A stretch of DNA of 64,000 nt from Nocardiopsis coralli (GCF_014892575.1 NZ_JADBGI010000002.1:186001-250000); one strand, 5' to 3'. Positions 1 through 8,867 are shown, numbered from the stretch's first letter. Program-made: numbers and translations. Notes: a model not told the origin generated them from the letters alone.

Positions 1-1091
1 TCGCGGATCTGCGCGGCTTCCTCGGGGGTGGTCAGCACCAGCCCGGAGGACACGCACTGGCGGACCGCGTCGTCGCAGCCGGCGCGGCTGAAGACGAAGG
101 TGATGGCGGGCAGCAGGCCCTCGTCGTCGAGCTCCTCCACGAGGGTGGGGCGCGAGGGCGGTGCGTAACGCGTGCGCGGGCGCATGCGTCCGCGGGCCCG
201 GTTCTGCGGATGGCGCTTGCGGTGCGCGAGCTGGGTGGTGCGCGCGTCCTCCTCGGCCATGCGGATGAGCCGCGGGTTGATGTGCAGGACCTGGCCGCCG
301 ACCTCGATCTGGCGGGGCCGGTCCTCCCGGCGCCGGCGTTCGCGGCGGCGCTTGCGCCCGCGGCCGGCGCCCTCCTCCTCGTCGCCGTCGGTGGCCTGCG
401 GCTCCGGTTCAGCCTCCACGAACAGGTCGTGCACACGCTTGCCGACCATGACGTGCTGCCACAGCGGCACGGGGCGCTTCTCGTCGACGATGACGGTGGT
501 GTCGCCGCGCACCTGCTGCAGCCATTCGCCGAACTCCTCGGCGTTGCTGACCGTGGCGGAGAGGGCGACCATGCGCACCGACTCGGGGAGGTGGATGATG
601 ACCTCCTCCCAGACGGCGCCGCGGAACCGGTCGGCGAGGTAGTGGACCTCGTCCATGACCACGTAGGCCAGCCCGGAGAGCGTGGAGGAGCCCTCGTAGA
701 GCATGTTGCGCAGCACCTCGGTGGTCATCACGACCACCGGGGCCTCGCCGTTGACGCTGTTGTCCCCGGTCAGGAGCCCGACCTGGTCACTTCCGTAGCG
801 CTTGACGAGGTCGTTGTACTTCTGGTTCGACAGCGCCTTGATGGGCGTGGTGTAGAAGCACTTGGTGCCCTCCTGCAGGGCCTGGTGCACCGCGAACTCG
901 CCGACGACGGTCTTTCCGGACCCGGTGGGTGCTGCCACCAGGACCCCGTGCCCGTTCTCCAGGGCCTTGCACGCCCGGAGCTGGAAGGGGTCGAAATCGA
1001 AGCCGTACAGGCCCTGGAAGGCCTCGATCGCGGCGCTGGTGGCGGCCTGGCGCCGACGGAAGGCGGCGTACCGCTCTGCTGGACTACTCAT
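1..1091 (-). CDS. DExH-box RNA helicase, N-terminal part (cut by window edge)
   Basis: About 363 N-terminal residues are visible; the stop codon lies beyond base 1. The start is the ATG at 1091 (MSSPAERYAAF). Visible motifs are Walker A (APTGSGKT, near residue 55), the DExH box as MDEVHYL, and SAT, in the order of the Ski2/Mtr4-like superfamily 2 helicases of actinobacteria. A basic, charged insert (GRKRRRERRRRED) interrupts the segment between the two RecA domains, as is common in actinobacterial members. The gene is the last visible member of a minus-strand run below tatC and starts 11 bases from the end of the lipid kinase gene. Such enzymes unwind RNA with ATP; the substrate is not shown by the sequence. 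Confidence 0.9.
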   Translation of the reverse strand, partial: MSSPAERYAAFRRRQAATSAAIEAFQGLYGFDFDPFQLRACKALENGHGVLVAAPTGSGKTVVGEFAVHQALQEGTKCFYTTPIKALSNQKYNDLVKRYGSDQVGLLTGDNSVNGEAPVVVMTTEVLRNMLYEGSSTLSGLAYVVMDEVHYLADRFRGAVWEEVIIHLPESVRMVALSATVSNAEEFGEWLQQVRGDTTVIVDEKRPVPLWQHVMVGKRVHDLFVEAEPEPQATDGDEEEGAGRGRKRRRERRRREDRPRQIEVGGQVLHINPRLIRMAEEDARTTQLAHRKRHPQNRARGRMRPRTRYAPPSRPTLVEELDDEGLLPAITFVFSRAGCDDAVRQCVSSGLVLTTPEEAAQIR

Positions 1092-1101
1092 CACGTTCAG
1101 A

Positions 1102-2004
1102 CTATGAGGTCAGGTCCAACATCTCGACCGCTTTGGGGGCGGTCTCGCACACCAAGGGCAGGGCGCTCATGCGTTCCCCGTCGGCGTAGGCGGGGCCCGA
1201 TCCGTTGCCCCGCACGGTCACGGTGCGCCCGCGTTCGACGACGACCTCGGGCAGGTGGGTGTGTGCGCCGGTGTAGGCCAGGGGGAACAGGCGCAGGAAC
1301 CGGTGGAGGGGGCCTTCGCGCATGAAGGTGACGTCGAGCAGCCCGTCGGCGGGGTCGGCGTCGGGGCAGACCTGCATGCCGCCGCCGTAGGTGGAGGTGT
1401 TGCCGACGGCCACGAGCATGCCGGGTTCGGCGATGCGGGTGCGGCCGTCGATCTCGATCTCGTAGTCGATGGGCACGAAAGAGCGCAGTTCGGCGAGCAG
1501 CCCGGCGACGTATCCGGCCCGGCCGACGCGGAACCGGAACCCGTTGACCCGTTCGTTGACGCGGGCGTCGAACCCGCAGGCCAGCACGCTGAGGTAGTAG
1601 CGGTGAGTGCCGTCGGCCAGGCGCAGGCGCACGGCGTCGGTGGCGCGGGTGCGGCCCGCCAGGATCGCCTCGGCCGTGGCTCGGGCGGTGCGGGGCGGGC
1701 GGCCCAGGACGCGGGCGATGTCGTTGCCGGTGCCGGTGGGCACGACGGCGAGGGGGACACCGGTCGAGGCCACGCCCTGCAGGGCCTGGTGGACGAGGCC
1801 GTCCCCGCCCACGGCCACGAGCGCGTCGGGGCGGTCGGCGGCGGCCAGGCGGGCCATGCGGCGGCTGTCGGCGGCCGAGCTTCCGGTGTAGACGTGCACG
1901 CGGGCCCCGGCGGCGCGCAGGGCGTCCTTGAGGCGGACGGCGGCCACAGCGGCGCGACGGCGGCCGGAAGCGGGGTTGACCAGGAGGGCGATGTGGGGGG
2001 TCAT
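1102..2004 (-). CDS. Diacylglycerol/lipid kinase family protein (YegS/DagK type)
   Basis: A 300-residue protein starting MTPHIALLVNPASG. The start is supported by AAGGAC about 7 bases upstream of the ATG at 2004, although the frame stays open further upstream. It shows the DAGK catalytic signature: NPASG near the N-terminus, VGGDGLVHQALQGV, and PTGTGNDIAR for nucleotide binding. Members phosphorylate diacylglycerol or related lipids (in actinobacteria sometimes sphingosine or phosphatidylinositol-type lipids) at the membrane face. Length and domain order match the family. It is followed 11 bases later by the helicase gene, so the two are probably co-transcribed. The exact lipid substrate cannot be told. 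Confidence 0.88.
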   Translation of the reverse strand: MTPHIALLVNPASGRRRAAVAAVRLKDALRAAGARVHVYTGSSAADSRRMARLAAADRPDALVAVGGDGLVHQALQGVASTGVPLAVVPTGTGNDIARVLGRPPRTARATAEAILAGRTRATDAVRLRLADGTHRYYLSVLACGFDARVNERVNGFRFRVGRAGYVAGLLAELRSFVPIDYEIEIDGRTRIAEPGMLVAVGNTSTYGGGMQVCPDADPADGLLDVTFMREGPLHRFLRLFPLAYTGAHTHLPEVVVERGRTVTVRGNGSGPAYADGERMSALPLVCETAPKAVEMLDLTS

Positions 2005-2090
2005 GCGGGGGTCCTTCACTACCCGGGCAGGGATGGACGGCTGGAGGAGGGACGGGCCGACACACCCTCGCGCCCGGGTGTGCGCCGCGC

Positions 2091-2504
2091 TCAGTCCGAG
2101 GCGGTGGTCGCCTTCTTGCGTTCGCGGCGATGGTACTCGGCCATGGCCTCGGGGGTGTTGAGCGGGGAGGGCACCCACGAGGCCTCGGACCCGGCCTCGC
2201 CGCGCTGGACCGCGGCCTCCTCCTCGCTCAGGTACTCCTCGGGGATGTCGAACTCGCCGTCACGGGCGCCCAGGACGAAGGCTTCCCACTCGGCGGGGGT
2301 GAAGAACAGGGTGCCCTTCTCGGGGGACTTGCCGTCGCGCACGGCCCGGAACCCGTCGTCGAACTCGGCGACCTCCACGATCGCCTCGGAGCTCTCCTCG
2401 GACAGCGACGAACGCATCCACACCGCGTGGGTGGTGTCGTGCCACTTGGTGTTGCCCTTGGCCTCGGGGGGCAGCTCGCGTTCCTGCTCGGTCGGCTCGG
2501 TCAC
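2091..2504 (-). CDS. DUF397 domain protein
   Basis: About 137 residues from a GTG start at 2504, chosen because GGAGGAG lies 7 bases upstream. The core reads VWMRSSLSEES...VEVAEFDDGFRAVRDGK...FTPAEWEAFVLGARDGEFD, the classic DUF397 pattern (W-x-x-SS, VRDSK-like, F-x-x-x-EW-x-x-F). The acidic N-terminal 25 residues and the charged C-terminus (HRRERKKATT) extend beyond the domain. DUF397 proteins are abundant in Streptomyces and Nocardiopsis and are often paired with Xre regulators; this one has no such partner next door and sits between tatC and the lipid kinase. Function unknown. Confidence 0.8.
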   Translation of the reverse strand: MTEPTEQERELPPEAKGNTKWHDTTHAVWMRSSLSEESSEAIVEVAEFDDGFRAVRDGKSPEKGTLFFTPAEWEAFVLGARDGEFDIPEEYLSEEEAAVQRGEAGSEASWVPSPLNTPEAMAEYHRRERKKATTASD

Positions 2505-2686
2505 GGTCGGTCTCCTCCGCTCAGTGGCCCGGGGGCCCGCCGCGCACGCCGGGCCCCGCCGGGGGGATGGTCTGCACGAAGCCGGGACGGCCCGGCCCCA
2601 CACGGGACCCCAGGGTCTGCTCAGCAGATGCCAAATTACCTACGGAAGGCATCCACCGAACAGACCCTAGCGCGAACCCCTCCCGG

Positions 2687-3577
2687 TCAGGGGCGTTTGT
2701 CCTCTCTTCCGTCGGCCTGCTCGAGCTCCTCCAGGGGTGAGGGCGCCTCGTCCATGGCGGAAGGGGTCTCGTCGAGCTCGGAGATCTCGTCGTCGTCGAG
2801 GTCGGCGGAGGGGTCGCGGCGCTTGCGGCGGCGGTCGTTGAGGAAGCAGAACAGCTCGGCGATCTCGAAGAGCACCACGAGCGGGATCGCGAGAGCGAGC
2901 ATGGAGATCGGTTCGGCCGGGGTGATGACCGCGGCGATCAGGAACGCGCAGAAGATGATGACGCGGCGCCACTTGGCGATGGCCTCGTGGGTCAGGATCC
3001 CGACGATGTTGAGCAGGATGACCAGCAGCGGCATGACGAAACCGATGCCGAACATGCCCATCATGATGAGCATGTAGCTGAGGTACTCGCCGATGGTCAG
3101 GTAGGGGTCGGCGTCCTCGGGCAGGAAGCCGAAGAGCATCTGCAGCGCCAGGGCGGTGACCGTGTAGGCCAGGGCGGCGCCGGCGACGAACAGCATCCCG
3201 GCCAGCGGGGCGAAGATGAAGGCGTACTTCTTCTCGCGGCCGTGCAGGGCGGGGGCGACGAACGCCCACAGCTGGTACAGCCACAGGGGCGCGGTGACCA
3301 GGGCGCCGACGAACAGCCAGATCTTGAAGGCGACGAAGAAGGCGTCGAAGGGGCCGGTGACGATGAGGGAGCAGCCCCCGCCCTCCACGACCTGGGAGTC
3401 GGGAAGGGAGCAGTAGGGCTCGGTCAGGAAGTCCCAGACCTGGTCGTAGAACACGAAGCCGACCACGGTGCCCAGGGCCAGGGCGAGCGCCGCCTTGGTC
3501 AGGCGGCCGCGCAGTTCGCGCAGGTGGTCCATGAGGGGCATCCGGGCTTCCGGATTCTCCCGGTGGCGGGACCTCAT
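2687..3577 (-). CDS. tatC: Twin-arginine translocase subunit TatC
   Basis: A 296-residue polytopic membrane protein starting MRSRHRENPEARMPLMDHLRELR. The MPLMDHLRELRxRL segment is the conserved cytoplasmic N-terminus of TatC, followed by about six hydrophobic segments. TatC binds the twin-arginine signal peptide and recruits TatA for export of folded proteins. The C-terminal tail after the last membrane segment is long and acidic (EISELDETPSAMDEAPSPLEELE), a common actinobacterial extension. A longer in-frame start exists at 3637, but TatC homology begins at 3577. It lies directly downstream of tatA; no tatB gene is present nearby. Confidence 0.95.
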   Translation of the reverse strand: MRSRHRENPEARMPLMDHLRELRGRLTKAALALALGTVVGFVFYDQVWDFLTEPYCSLPDSQVVEGGGCSLIVTGPFDAFFVAFKIWLFVGALVTAPLWLYQLWAFVAPALHGREKKYAFIFAPLAGMLFVAGAALAYTVTALALQMLFGFLPEDADPYLTIGEYLSYMLIMMGMFGIGFVMPLLVILLNIVGILTHEAIAKWRRVIIFCAFLIAAVITPAEPISMLALAIPLVVLFEIAELFCFLNDRRRKRRDPSADLDDDEISELDETPSAMDEAPSPLEELEQADGREDKRP

Positions 3578-3740
3578 CGTGCCGTCACTCTCTTCTCCTC
3601 GGGGCGCGGGCGGGAGGAACGCGACCCCTTCCGACAACGGTCCGGCGCGGCGCCCGAGGCGCCGCGCCCGTCGTCACCGCGTGTGGCTGGGGGGCGGGGT
3701 GCGCCCGACGCGGACCCGCCGTTCTCGGCGGCGGGTGCTT

Positions 3741-4088
3741 CTAGTTGCCGTAGCTGCGGTGGGCGGACTCGCCGGACTCGTTGACGATGCGCTGGCCGGG
3801 CGGCAGCTGGCGCGGGTCGTGCTGGACGGTCTCGTCGGCCTGCGCCTGCTGGTTCTGCTGCGGCGGCTGCTCGGGCTGCTGCCCCTGGGCCTGCGCCTGC
3901 TGGTCCTGCTGGCCGGACTCCCCGTCCTTGCCCTCGTTCTCGTCGTCGACCAGGCCCTTGCTCTCGGCCTTGAGGATGCGGGCGCTGCGGCCCAGCGAAC
4001 GGGCCAGGTCGGGGAGCTTCTTGGCTCCGAACAGCAGAAGGGCCAGGATCACCAGAATGGCGATGGTAGGTCCGTTGAACGGTCCCAT
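3741..4088 (-). CDS. tatA: Sec-independent translocase subunit TatA
   Basis: A 115-residue protein with one N-terminal membrane helix (IAILVILALLLFGAKKLPDLARSLG) carrying the FGAKKLPDLARSLGR amphipathic-helix signature of TatA. TatA oligomerises to form the export pathway for folded proteins recognised by TatC. The tail after residue 55 is unusually glutamine-rich (QDQQAQAQGQQPEQPPQQNQQAQ) and probably disordered. AGAGG precedes the ATG at 4088. The pair tatA-tatC next to pafBC is the usual arrangement downstream of the actinobacterial proteasome cluster. Confidence 0.94.
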   Translation of the reverse strand: MGPFNGPTIAILVILALLLFGAKKLPDLARSLGRSARILKAESKGLVDDENEGKDGESGQQDQQAQAQGQQPEQPPQQNQQAQADETVQHDPRQLPPGQRIVNESGESAHRSYGN

Positions 4089-4154
4089 GGTTCTACCTCT
4101 CTGTGGGGCGCCGCCAAGCGCCGTCGATGGTACGCGCGTTCGGTCTCGGGGCCG

Positions 4155-4355
4155 TCACGTACGTGCACCGTCCCGTGGTTCCCCGGCCGCACGTGGCTCG
4201 GCACCGATCGTCTGGCGCTCCCCCGACACCCGCGCCACCTCGGTGGACAGCTCGCGCGCGGCGCGGCCGGCCCGGACCGACAGGGCGGCGACGGTGACGG
4301 ATCCGATGAGAACCGCACCGAATAGGACAGCGAGGACGATCATGCCTCCAACCAT
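4155..4355 (-). CDS. Small single-pass membrane protein, unknown function
   Basis: A 66-residue protein with one N-terminal hydrophobic helix (MIVLAVLFGAVLIGSVTVAALSV) followed by a basic, helical stretch (RAGRAARELSTEVARVSGERQ) and a short polar tail. The start may be the ATG at 4355 or the one at 4343; neither has well-spaced Shine-Dalgarno bases. It sits between pafBC and tatA on the same strand with short gaps, so it is probably part of that transcript. No function can be assigned. Confidence 0.6.
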   Translation of the reverse strand: MVGGMIVLAVLFGAVLIGSVTVAALSVRAGRAARELSTEVARVSGERQTIGAEPRAAGEPRDGART

Positions 4356-4404
4356 ATCCCGTCCCGGGTCGAGTACGCCCCACCCCCGGATGAACAGCTG
4401 GGGC

Positions 4405-6465
4405 TCACGTGGGCGACGAAGCGGTCTCGACCTGTTCCGACGGGGTTTGCACCGAGCCGTAGTGCCCGAGCGCGCGGGCGGCCTCGTCGCGTACCTCCCG
4501 TGCCAGGGACCCCGGGGACACCACGCGCCCCTCCGGTCCCAGGAGCAACGCCAGGCGCGCGATCCAGGCGGGGGCGGGGGTGCGCAGGGTTGCGCGCACG
4601 CCCCCGCCGGGCAGGTCGGTGACCGACTCGCACACGTACTCCTCGGTGACCCAGCCGGCGCCGGGTTCCAGGTCGAGGGTGATGACGGCGTCGGCCTCGG
4701 AGCGCTGGAGCACGCCCCGGGACAGGTCGCGCCGGGTCACCCCCTCGGGGATCTCGGCGGCGAAGGGCAGGACCTGCAGGTCGAGCACCCGGTCGAGGCG
4801 GAAGAAGCGCACGTCCTGGCGCAGCCGGCAGTACCCCTCCAGGAAGGTGTGGCCGCCCTCGACGACCAGGCCCATGGGGTCGACCTCGCGGTCGTCGACG
4901 CGGTCGAAGTACCCGTGCAGGTAACGCAGGTGCAGGCGTTGGCCGTTGTCCAGGGCCCGGGAGCAGGCCGAGCGCACCTGTTCGGCGCGGGCGTCGTCCT
5001 CCACACGCACGTCGACGGAGTCGGCCAGTCGGGCCACGGCGGTCCCGGCGGCCTCGCGGAGCTTGCGTGCGACCCGCTGCAGGGCCTCGCTCTCGGGCAC
5101 GCCGCTGCCGTCGAGCTCCTCCAGCAGGGACAGGCCCACGACCAGGCTGGCGGCCTCGTCGGCGGTCAGGCGCAGGGGTTGGGCGAGGGTGTCGGCGTTG
5201 GCGATGATGATCTCGCCGGACTCGCGGGCGGCGTCCAGGTCCACGTCGATGAGGTCGCCGGGGGTGTAGCCGGGCAGGCCGCACATCCACAGGAGCCGGA
5301 GGTCGTCGACCACCTGCTTCTGGGTGAGGCCGAAGTGGGCGGCGACCTCCGGAACGCGCACGTCCCGGCCCAGCGCGTAGGGCACGAGCATGAGCAGGCG
5401 GCGCAGTTGGTCGGAGGAGCGGGGCCCGCGCCCGGACGAGGACCCGGCTGCCGCGGGCCCGGGTGCGTCGGGGGCGGGGTCGGGCCCGGGTTCGCGTTCG
5501 GCGACGGCGGCCAGGTGCTGGGCCACGGCGGTGCGGGCCTCGGCGGGCTCGAGCACGGCGACGTCGGACCCGTGGGAGGCCACCTTCCCCACGAGGGCGT
5601 TGAGGTCGGTGTAGGCGAGCGTGAGGGTGTCCCAGCCGGAGCCGTCCCCGCGCTCGCCGGCCACGACGCGCTGAGCCTGCCTGCGCAGCCCGTGTGCGGT
5701 GTCGGTGCGCACGCGCAGTCGGGCGGTGCGTTCGGGTTCGCTGCGGTGTGCGGCGGCCACCGAGCGCAGGTCCACGCCCTCGGGCACCTCGACGGCGGGG
5801 CCGGTGGTGAGCACACGGACCGGTCCGCGGACCCGGCTGAGGCGGAAGACCCGTCGTGCCCCGCGCAGTCGGTCGTGGCCGACCACGTACCAGTGGCCGC
5901 GCAGGTTGACGATGCCCCAGGGCTCCAGTTCCCGGGCCTCGGTGTCGGCGCGGCCGGGTTTGCGGTAGTCGAAGGCGATGGGGCGGCGGTCGCGCACGGC
6001 CTGCCAGACCGGCCCGAAGGCGGGCTCGTCGGTGCGCATGGCGGGGGTCAGGCCCGGTGCTGCGTCGGGGTCGACGGGGACACCGGCGGCACGGAGCTTG
6101 AACAGGGCGTCGGAGGCGGCCGAACCGAGGGAGGCGTGGCGCCAGGCGCGGGCGGCCAGTCCCAGGACGAGGGCCTCGTCGGGCAGCAGGGCGATCTCGG
6201 CCAGTTCGTACTCACCGCGCCGTACCCGGTAGCCGTCCTCGCCGCTGAAGGCGTCGCCGGTGCCGACCTCGATGGGGATGCCGCTCTCGCGCAGCTCGTG
6301 TTTGTCGCGCTCGAACATGCGCTTGAAGGCGGACTCGGTCTCGACCTCCGTGTAGCCGTGCACCGTCTCGCGGATCTCGTGGGCGGTCAGGTACCGCCGG
6401 GTGGACAACAGGCAGATGACGAGGTTCAACTGCCGTTCGGTCTTCCTGCGCGACATGCGACGCAC
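4405..6465 (-). CDS. pafBC: PafB-PafC fused WYL-domain transcriptional activator
   Basis: A 686-residue protein holding two tandem copies of the HTH-plus-WYL architecture. Residues 1-330 match PafB (SRRKTERQLNLVICLLSTRRYLTAHEI at the HTH; RPIAFDYRKPG in the WYL core). Residues about 350-686 match PafC (SSDQLRRLLMLVPYALGRD; HLRYLHGYFDRVDDREVDPMGLV). In mycobacteria PafB and PafC are separate proteins forming a heterodimer that activates the LexA-independent DNA damage response; natural fusions are known in other actinobacteria such as Arthrobacter. The join is a Pro/Ala/Gly-rich linker (GPDPAPDAPGPAAAGSSS). The start is GTG at 6465 or ATG at 6456. It sits near the proteasome genes, as usual, and is divergent from the DUF3866 gene. 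Confidence 0.92.
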   Translation of the reverse strand: MRRMSRRKTERQLNLVICLLSTRRYLTAHEIRETVHGYTEVETESAFKRMFERDKHELRESGIPIEVGTGDAFSGEDGYRVRRGEYELAEIALLPDEALVLGLAARAWRHASLGSAASDALFKLRAAGVPVDPDAAPGLTPAMRTDEPAFGPVWQAVRDRRPIAFDYRKPGRADTEARELEPWGIVNLRGHWYVVGHDRLRGARRVFRLSRVRGPVRVLTTGPAVEVPEGVDLRSVAAAHRSEPERTARLRVRTDTAHGLRRQAQRVVAGERGDGSGWDTLTLAYTDLNALVGKVASHGSDVAVLEPAEARTAVAQHLAAVAEREPGPDPAPDAPGPAAAGSSSGRGPRSSDQLRRLLMLVPYALGRDVRVPEVAAHFGLTQKQVVDDLRLLWMCGLPGYTPGDLIDVDLDAARESGEIIIANADTLAQPLRLTADEAASLVVGLSLLEELDGSGVPESEALQRVARKLREAAGTAVARLADSVDVRVEDDARAEQVRSACSRALDNGQRLHLRYLHGYFDRVDDREVDPMGLVVEGGHTFLEGYCRLRQDVRFFRLDRVLDLQVLPFAAEIPEGVTRRDLSRGVLQRSEADAVITLDLEPGAGWVTEEYVCESVTDLPGGGVRATLRTPAPAWIARLALLLGPEGRVVSPGSLAREVRDEAARALGHYGSVQTPSEQVETASSPT

Positions 6466-6563
6466 CCGCTTTCCGCCCGTGTTCCGACCTGTGCGTGAAC
6501 CGCCGGGGAGCCCGGGCGCGCCTTGCCCGGGTGCGGTTCAGCAATGACGGTACCGTGCCGACC

Positions 6564-7658
6564 ATGATCCGGTGGCGCCGTGGCGAAGTTCGTCAGATCC
6601 TCCCTTCGTGGCCCGGTGTGGCCCTGTGTGTGGTCTCCGTCAGCACACGCCACGACACCGGGGGCGGCGCCTCCCCCACCTGCCGTGCGCTGGCCTACAC
6701 GACCCTGGTGGGCACACCCGAGGTGGGTGACACGGTGCTGCTCAACACCGGGGCGCTGGACCTTGGGCTGGGCACCGGCGGGTACGCACTGGTGGTGGCG
6801 GTGCCCGACCGCCTCCCGGCCGATCGCGAGGGCCCGGGCCACCTGGTCAAGGCCCGGTACACACCCGTGCAGGCCACGGTGCAGGGCGCCGACGAACAGG
6901 GATCGCCCCACCACGAGACGCTCTGTGAGGCCTCCGGGATCGACGGGATGCCGGTGGTGGTGGCCGACCTGCACTCGGCCCTGCCGGCGGTGGTGGCGGG
7001 TGTGCGGGCCGAACGGCCGCGGACCCGGATCGTGTACGTGATGTCGGACGGCGGGGCGCTGCCGGCCGCGTTCTCCCAACTGGTGGCGGCTCTGCGGGGG
7101 CACGGTCTGTTGGCGGGGTGTGTGACCACGGGACAGGCCTTCGGCGGCGACCTGGAGGCGGTCACTGTGCACTCGGGCCTGCTGGCGGCCCGGCACGTAC
7201 TGCGCGCCGACCTCGCAGTGCTGTGCCAGGGGCCCGGCAACCTGGGGACCGGCACGCCCTGGGGGTTCTCGGGGGTCTCCTGCGGTGAGGCGGTCAACGC
7301 GGTCGCGGCCCTGGACGGCCGTGCCGTGGCGTCGCTACGGGTGAGCGAGGCCGATCCGCGTCCGCGCCACCGTGGGGTGTCCCACCACAGCCTGACCGCC
7401 TACGGGCGTGTGGCGCTGGCCCCGGCGGAGGTCGTGGTTCCGGATCTGCCCGGCGCGTTCGGCGAGCGGGTGCGCGATCAGGCCTGCGACCTGGGGGCCC
7501 GGCACACGCTGGTGCAGATCCCGGTGGACGGGTTGGAGGAGGAGCTGCGGGCCCTGCCGGTGAAGGTCTCCACGATGGGGCGGGGACTGGAGCAGGACCG
7601 GGCGGCGTTCCTGAGCGCGGCGGCCGCCGGTCGCCACGCCGCGCGCCTGCTGCTGTGA
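6564..7658 (+). CDS. DUF3866 family protein
   Basis: A 364-residue protein from the ATG at 6564 (MIRWRRGEVRQIL). The sequence matches the actinobacterial DUF3866 family: an N-terminal beta-rich part with TCRALAYTTLVGTPEVGDTVLLNT, then HLVKARYTPVQ, IVYVMSDGGALPAAFS, and CQGPGNLGTGTPWGFSGV. It is soluble with no signal peptide or membrane helix. The family is usually encoded next to pafBC/tat genes in actinobacteria, and here it diverges from pafBC across a 98-base gap that must hold both promoters. Function unknown. It ends 17 bases before a large palindrome. Confidence 0.8.
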   Translation: MIRWRRGEVRQILPSWPGVALCVVSVSTRHDTGGGASPTCRALAYTTLVGTPEVGDTVLLNTGALDLGLGTGGYALVVAVPDRLPADREGPGHLVKARYTPVQATVQGADEQGSPHHETLCEASGIDGMPVVVADLHSALPAVVAGVRAERPRTRIVYVMSDGGALPAAFSQLVAALRGHGLLAGCVTTGQAFGGDLEAVTVHSGLLAARHVLRADLAVLCQGPGNLGTGTPWGFSGVSCGEAVNAVAALDGRAVASLRVSEADPRPRHRGVSHHSLTAYGRVALAPAEVVVPDLPGAFGERVRDQACDLGARHTLVQIPVDGLEEELRALPVKVSTMGRGLEQDRAAFLSAAAAGRHAARLLL

Positions 7659-7675
7659 GGGCTCAGGCCCTCCTG

Positions 7676-7737
7676 CGGGGATCTTGCTACCAGAGCCGAC
7701 TTCAGCGCCGATATCGGCTCTGGTAGCAAGATCCCCG
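7676..7737. repeat. 62-bp palindromic element, copy 1
   Basis: Two perfectly complementary 24-base arms (7676-7699 and 7714-7737; left arm begins CGGGGATCTTGCTACC) flank a 14-base loop that includes CAGCGCC. It begins 17 bases after the DUF3866 stop and lies between that gene and the convergent formyltransferase gene, so it could serve as a two-way terminator. A second copy lies at 55459-55520 with its loop in the opposite orientation. A unit this long, repeated 48 kb away, looks like a REP/MITE-type dispersed element rather than an ordinary terminator. Confidence 0.9.
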
Positions 7738-7755
7738 AGTGGTCCCATTCACGCT

Positions 7756-8763
7756 CTAAGCGCGAAGGAGGGCGTCGGCCGCGGAGGCCTGGCCCGGCAC
7801 GACGGCGCGGCCCTGGTCGTCGACCATGTGCGGGGCCGGTTCGTCGAAGAAGGCACCGGGCCGGAACATCGCCAGTGAAGCCGGGTCGGCGCGCACGCCT
7901 TCGTCCACCCGCACCGACCCGGGCACGAACACGGTCCCGTCCCCGCAGGTGACACCCCAGGCGCGGCCGGGTCCGGCGGAGACGATCTCACCCGGGGCAC
8001 CTCCGGGCACGTCGCTGAGCGTGCCGTCGCACAGGGTCACCCTGGCGTCCCCGAACATCACGAACGCCCCCGGGTAGGGCTCGGCGAGGGCGCGCACCAT
8101 CCGGTCGACGTCGCGTCCGGCGGCGCTGAGGTCCAGGAGCCCGTCGCTGGGACGGCGGCGCGGCCAGACCGAGGCGTGCCCGCTCTGCGCGCGTCGGGGC
8201 GCGGTCCCCGCGAGCAGGTCGTCGAGGTGGTGGACCAGGAGTTCGGCCTGGATGTGCCCGACCCGCTCGTACAGGCCGGTCGCGGTCACGTCGGGGTCGA
8301 CCTCGAACCAGCGCTGGTCGACGACGTCGCCGCTCCCGGGGTCGCCGCCGTCCAGGTGGAAGAGGGTGACGGCGCTGGAGCGCATGTCGCGCAGGATCGT
8401 CCAGGGGATGGGGGCGCGCCCGCGGCCCACCGGCAGGGGCGCGGGGTGCAGTCCGACCGCGCCGAGCGGCAGGGCCTCGAGGACGGGTTCGGGGATCTGC
8501 TGTGACCACCCGGCCACGACCATGAGGTCGATGCCGTGGGCGGTCAGGGCGTCGCGGGCCTCGTCGGAACCGACGTCGGCTGCGCGCAGGTGGGGCACGC
8601 CGTGGGAGCGGGCGAGGTCCTCGTAGTCGGTGTAGCCGCAGCGGTGGGCGAGTTCGGCCGGGTAGGACACCACCAGGGAGGGCGGCCGCCCCTGCGCGCA
8701 GAGTTCCTCCAGGGCCGGGACGCCCAGCCGGAGTCCGGACACGTAGCAGTACCGACGCTGCAT
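7756..8763 (-). CDS. Formyltransferase-fold protein (methionyl-tRNA formyltransferase-like)
   Basis: A 335-residue protein from ATG 8763 (MQRRYCYVSGLRLG). The N-terminal two thirds follow the folate-dependent formyltransferase fold: LMVVAGWSQQIP, then LHPAPLPVGRGRAPIPW carrying the catalytic-type His, then HLDGGDPGSGDVV carrying the Asp. The remainder (residues about 200-335) resembles the FMT C-terminal barrel. In Fmt, ArnA and PurN the His is preceded by Asn two residues earlier (N-x-H); here that residue is Gly (GLH), so either another residue substitutes or activity is altered. The product could formylate an amino sugar or another amine. It lies downstream of the FKBP lipoprotein gene. 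Confidence 0.72.
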   Translation of the reverse strand: MQRRYCYVSGLRLGVPALEELCAQGRPPSLVVSYPAELAHRCGYTDYEDLARSHGVPHLRAADVGSDEARDALTAHGIDLMVVAGWSQQIPEPVLEALPLGAVGLHPAPLPVGRGRAPIPWTILRDMRSSAVTLFHLDGGDPGSGDVVDQRWFEVDPDVTATGLYERVGHIQAELLVHHLDDLLAGTAPRRAQSGHASVWPRRRPSDGLLDLSAAGRDVDRMVRALAEPYPGAFVMFGDARVTLCDGTLSDVPGGAPGEIVSAGPGRAWGVTCGDGTVFVPGSVRVDEGVRADPASLAMFRPGAFFDEPAPHMVDDQGRAVVPGQASAADALLRA

Positions 8764-8837
8764 GGTTCCCCCTCGCCATCCCTGAAGCGTGGTCCGACTG
8801 TACGTACCGCGCCGATACGGGGGCGCCCGGACACGCG

Positions 8838-8867
8838 GACGCCCCCGCCGGTCGTGGCGGGGGCGTC
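8838..8867 (-). terminator. Terminator hairpin after the FKBP lipoprotein gene
   Basis: A perfect 12-bp stem (GACGCCCCCGCC and its complement) with a 6-base loop, lying 21 bases downstream of the FKBP stop codon. No clear U tract follows, as is common in actinobacteria. Confidence 0.7.

Noticed and set aside
172-1325. Long plus-strand reading frames opposite the helicase and lipid kinase genes
   Set aside because: They lie antisense to genes with clear motifs and arise from high G+C codon bias; no ribosome site or recognised domain.
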